64,000 nt of DNA, taken from the NCBI GenBank assembly GCA_036677445.1, contig JAVBWI010000019.1, positions 68,818 through 132,817 of the forward strand. Direction: 5' to 3'. Position numbers and translations under genes: made by a program. Positions 63,926 through 64,000 of this stretch are shown one piece after another (position 1 is the stretch's first letter; every line of letters begins with the position of its first letter). The DNA is from JAVBWI01 sp036677445 (GTDB taxonomy: Bacteria; Bacillota; Clostridia; Christensenellales; CAG-138). The notes below the pieces were generated by a model that was not told the origin of the DNA, made no database searches, and was given only the letters and a program-made list of their open reading frames with translations.

Positions 63926-64000
63926 ATGAGAACCAAGGGACAGAAAGGATTTGCCATTGTCAACATCATCGTAGGCGTGATTCTGGTCATGGCGGCCTTC
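63926..64000 (+). CDS. N-terminal fragment of a membrane or exported protein
   Basis: Only 25 codons lie inside the window. They begin MRTKGQKGF and continue as a hydrophobic stretch (AIVNIIVGVILVMAAF), an N-terminal membrane segment. AAGGAGG is 9 nt upstream and the shared TGCAACTTT motif further up. The product cannot be named. Confidence 0.65.
   Translation, partial: MRTKGQKGFAIVNIIVGVILVMAAF

Overview
The window looks like a chromosome segment of an anaerobic member of the Bacillota (class Clostridia). AGGAGG-type ribosome binding sites are strong, TTG and GTG starts are frequent, and the left half is a conjugative element of the Tn1549/CTn type typical of gut Clostridia. No rRNA, tRNA or CRISPR array was seen. 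Family names come from recognising motifs by eye; no database was searched.

Left half (about 1-32.2 kb) is an integrative conjugative element (ICE) whose left end lies outside the window. In order it carries a giant methylase/helicase gene with an overprinted TnpV frame, an AbrB/RelE-type toxin-antitoxin pair, a TOPRIM protein, a DpnD/PcfM-like protein, a possible oriT, MobC and a MOBP-like relaxase. PcfB, an ArdC-N-like protein, the VirD4 coupling ATPase, Maff2, a VirB6-like channel protein, PrgI, the VirB4 ATPase and an NlpC/P60 cell-wall hydrolase form the mating machine. A sigma-like regulator, an excisionase and a tyrosine integrase close the element. AT-richer cargo sits between conserved transfer genes: a reverse transcriptase preceded by a structured, promoter-driven RNA region (it looks like a DRT2 anti-phage system), a membrane/zinc-ribbon protein, a two-TM membrane protein, and an ECF sigma/anti-sigma unit with secreted targets. 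Three promoters of the ECF unit share one motif.

Between the integrase and 33.2 kb lies about 1 kb of decayed sequence with pseudogene relics. A possible ECF-type promoter motif, TGCAACTTT followed 38-39 nt later by CCATCAAAA, occurs three times to its right, each time before a gene for an exported or membrane protein.

Right half (33.2-64 kb) is a GC-richer, wholly plus-strand cluster that I cannot match to a described system. It contains an XRE-type regulator, a Clp-N-like polytopic membrane protein, lipoproteins (one with leucine-rich repeats), an FHA/zinc-ribbon/Ser-Thr kinase, a PP2C phosphatase, HEAT-like repeat proteins, four paralogous Ser/Thr kinases with C-terminal TPR and mostly WD40-type propeller regions, and a very unusual fusion of a Clp-type AAA+ module, a receiver-like domain and a complete FtsH-type AAA+/M41 zinc protease. 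The four kinases have threonine-rich N-terminal tails (DKTVFDPGAT-like) that could be phosphorylated and read by the FHA domain; three end in a shared C-terminal domain. The working model is a phospho-signalling network in which lipoprotein or membrane sensors feed kinases and phosphatase, propeller and HEAT proteins act as scaffolds, and the Clp-FtsH protein is a regulated protease output. The function (stress, envelope or conflict response) is inference.
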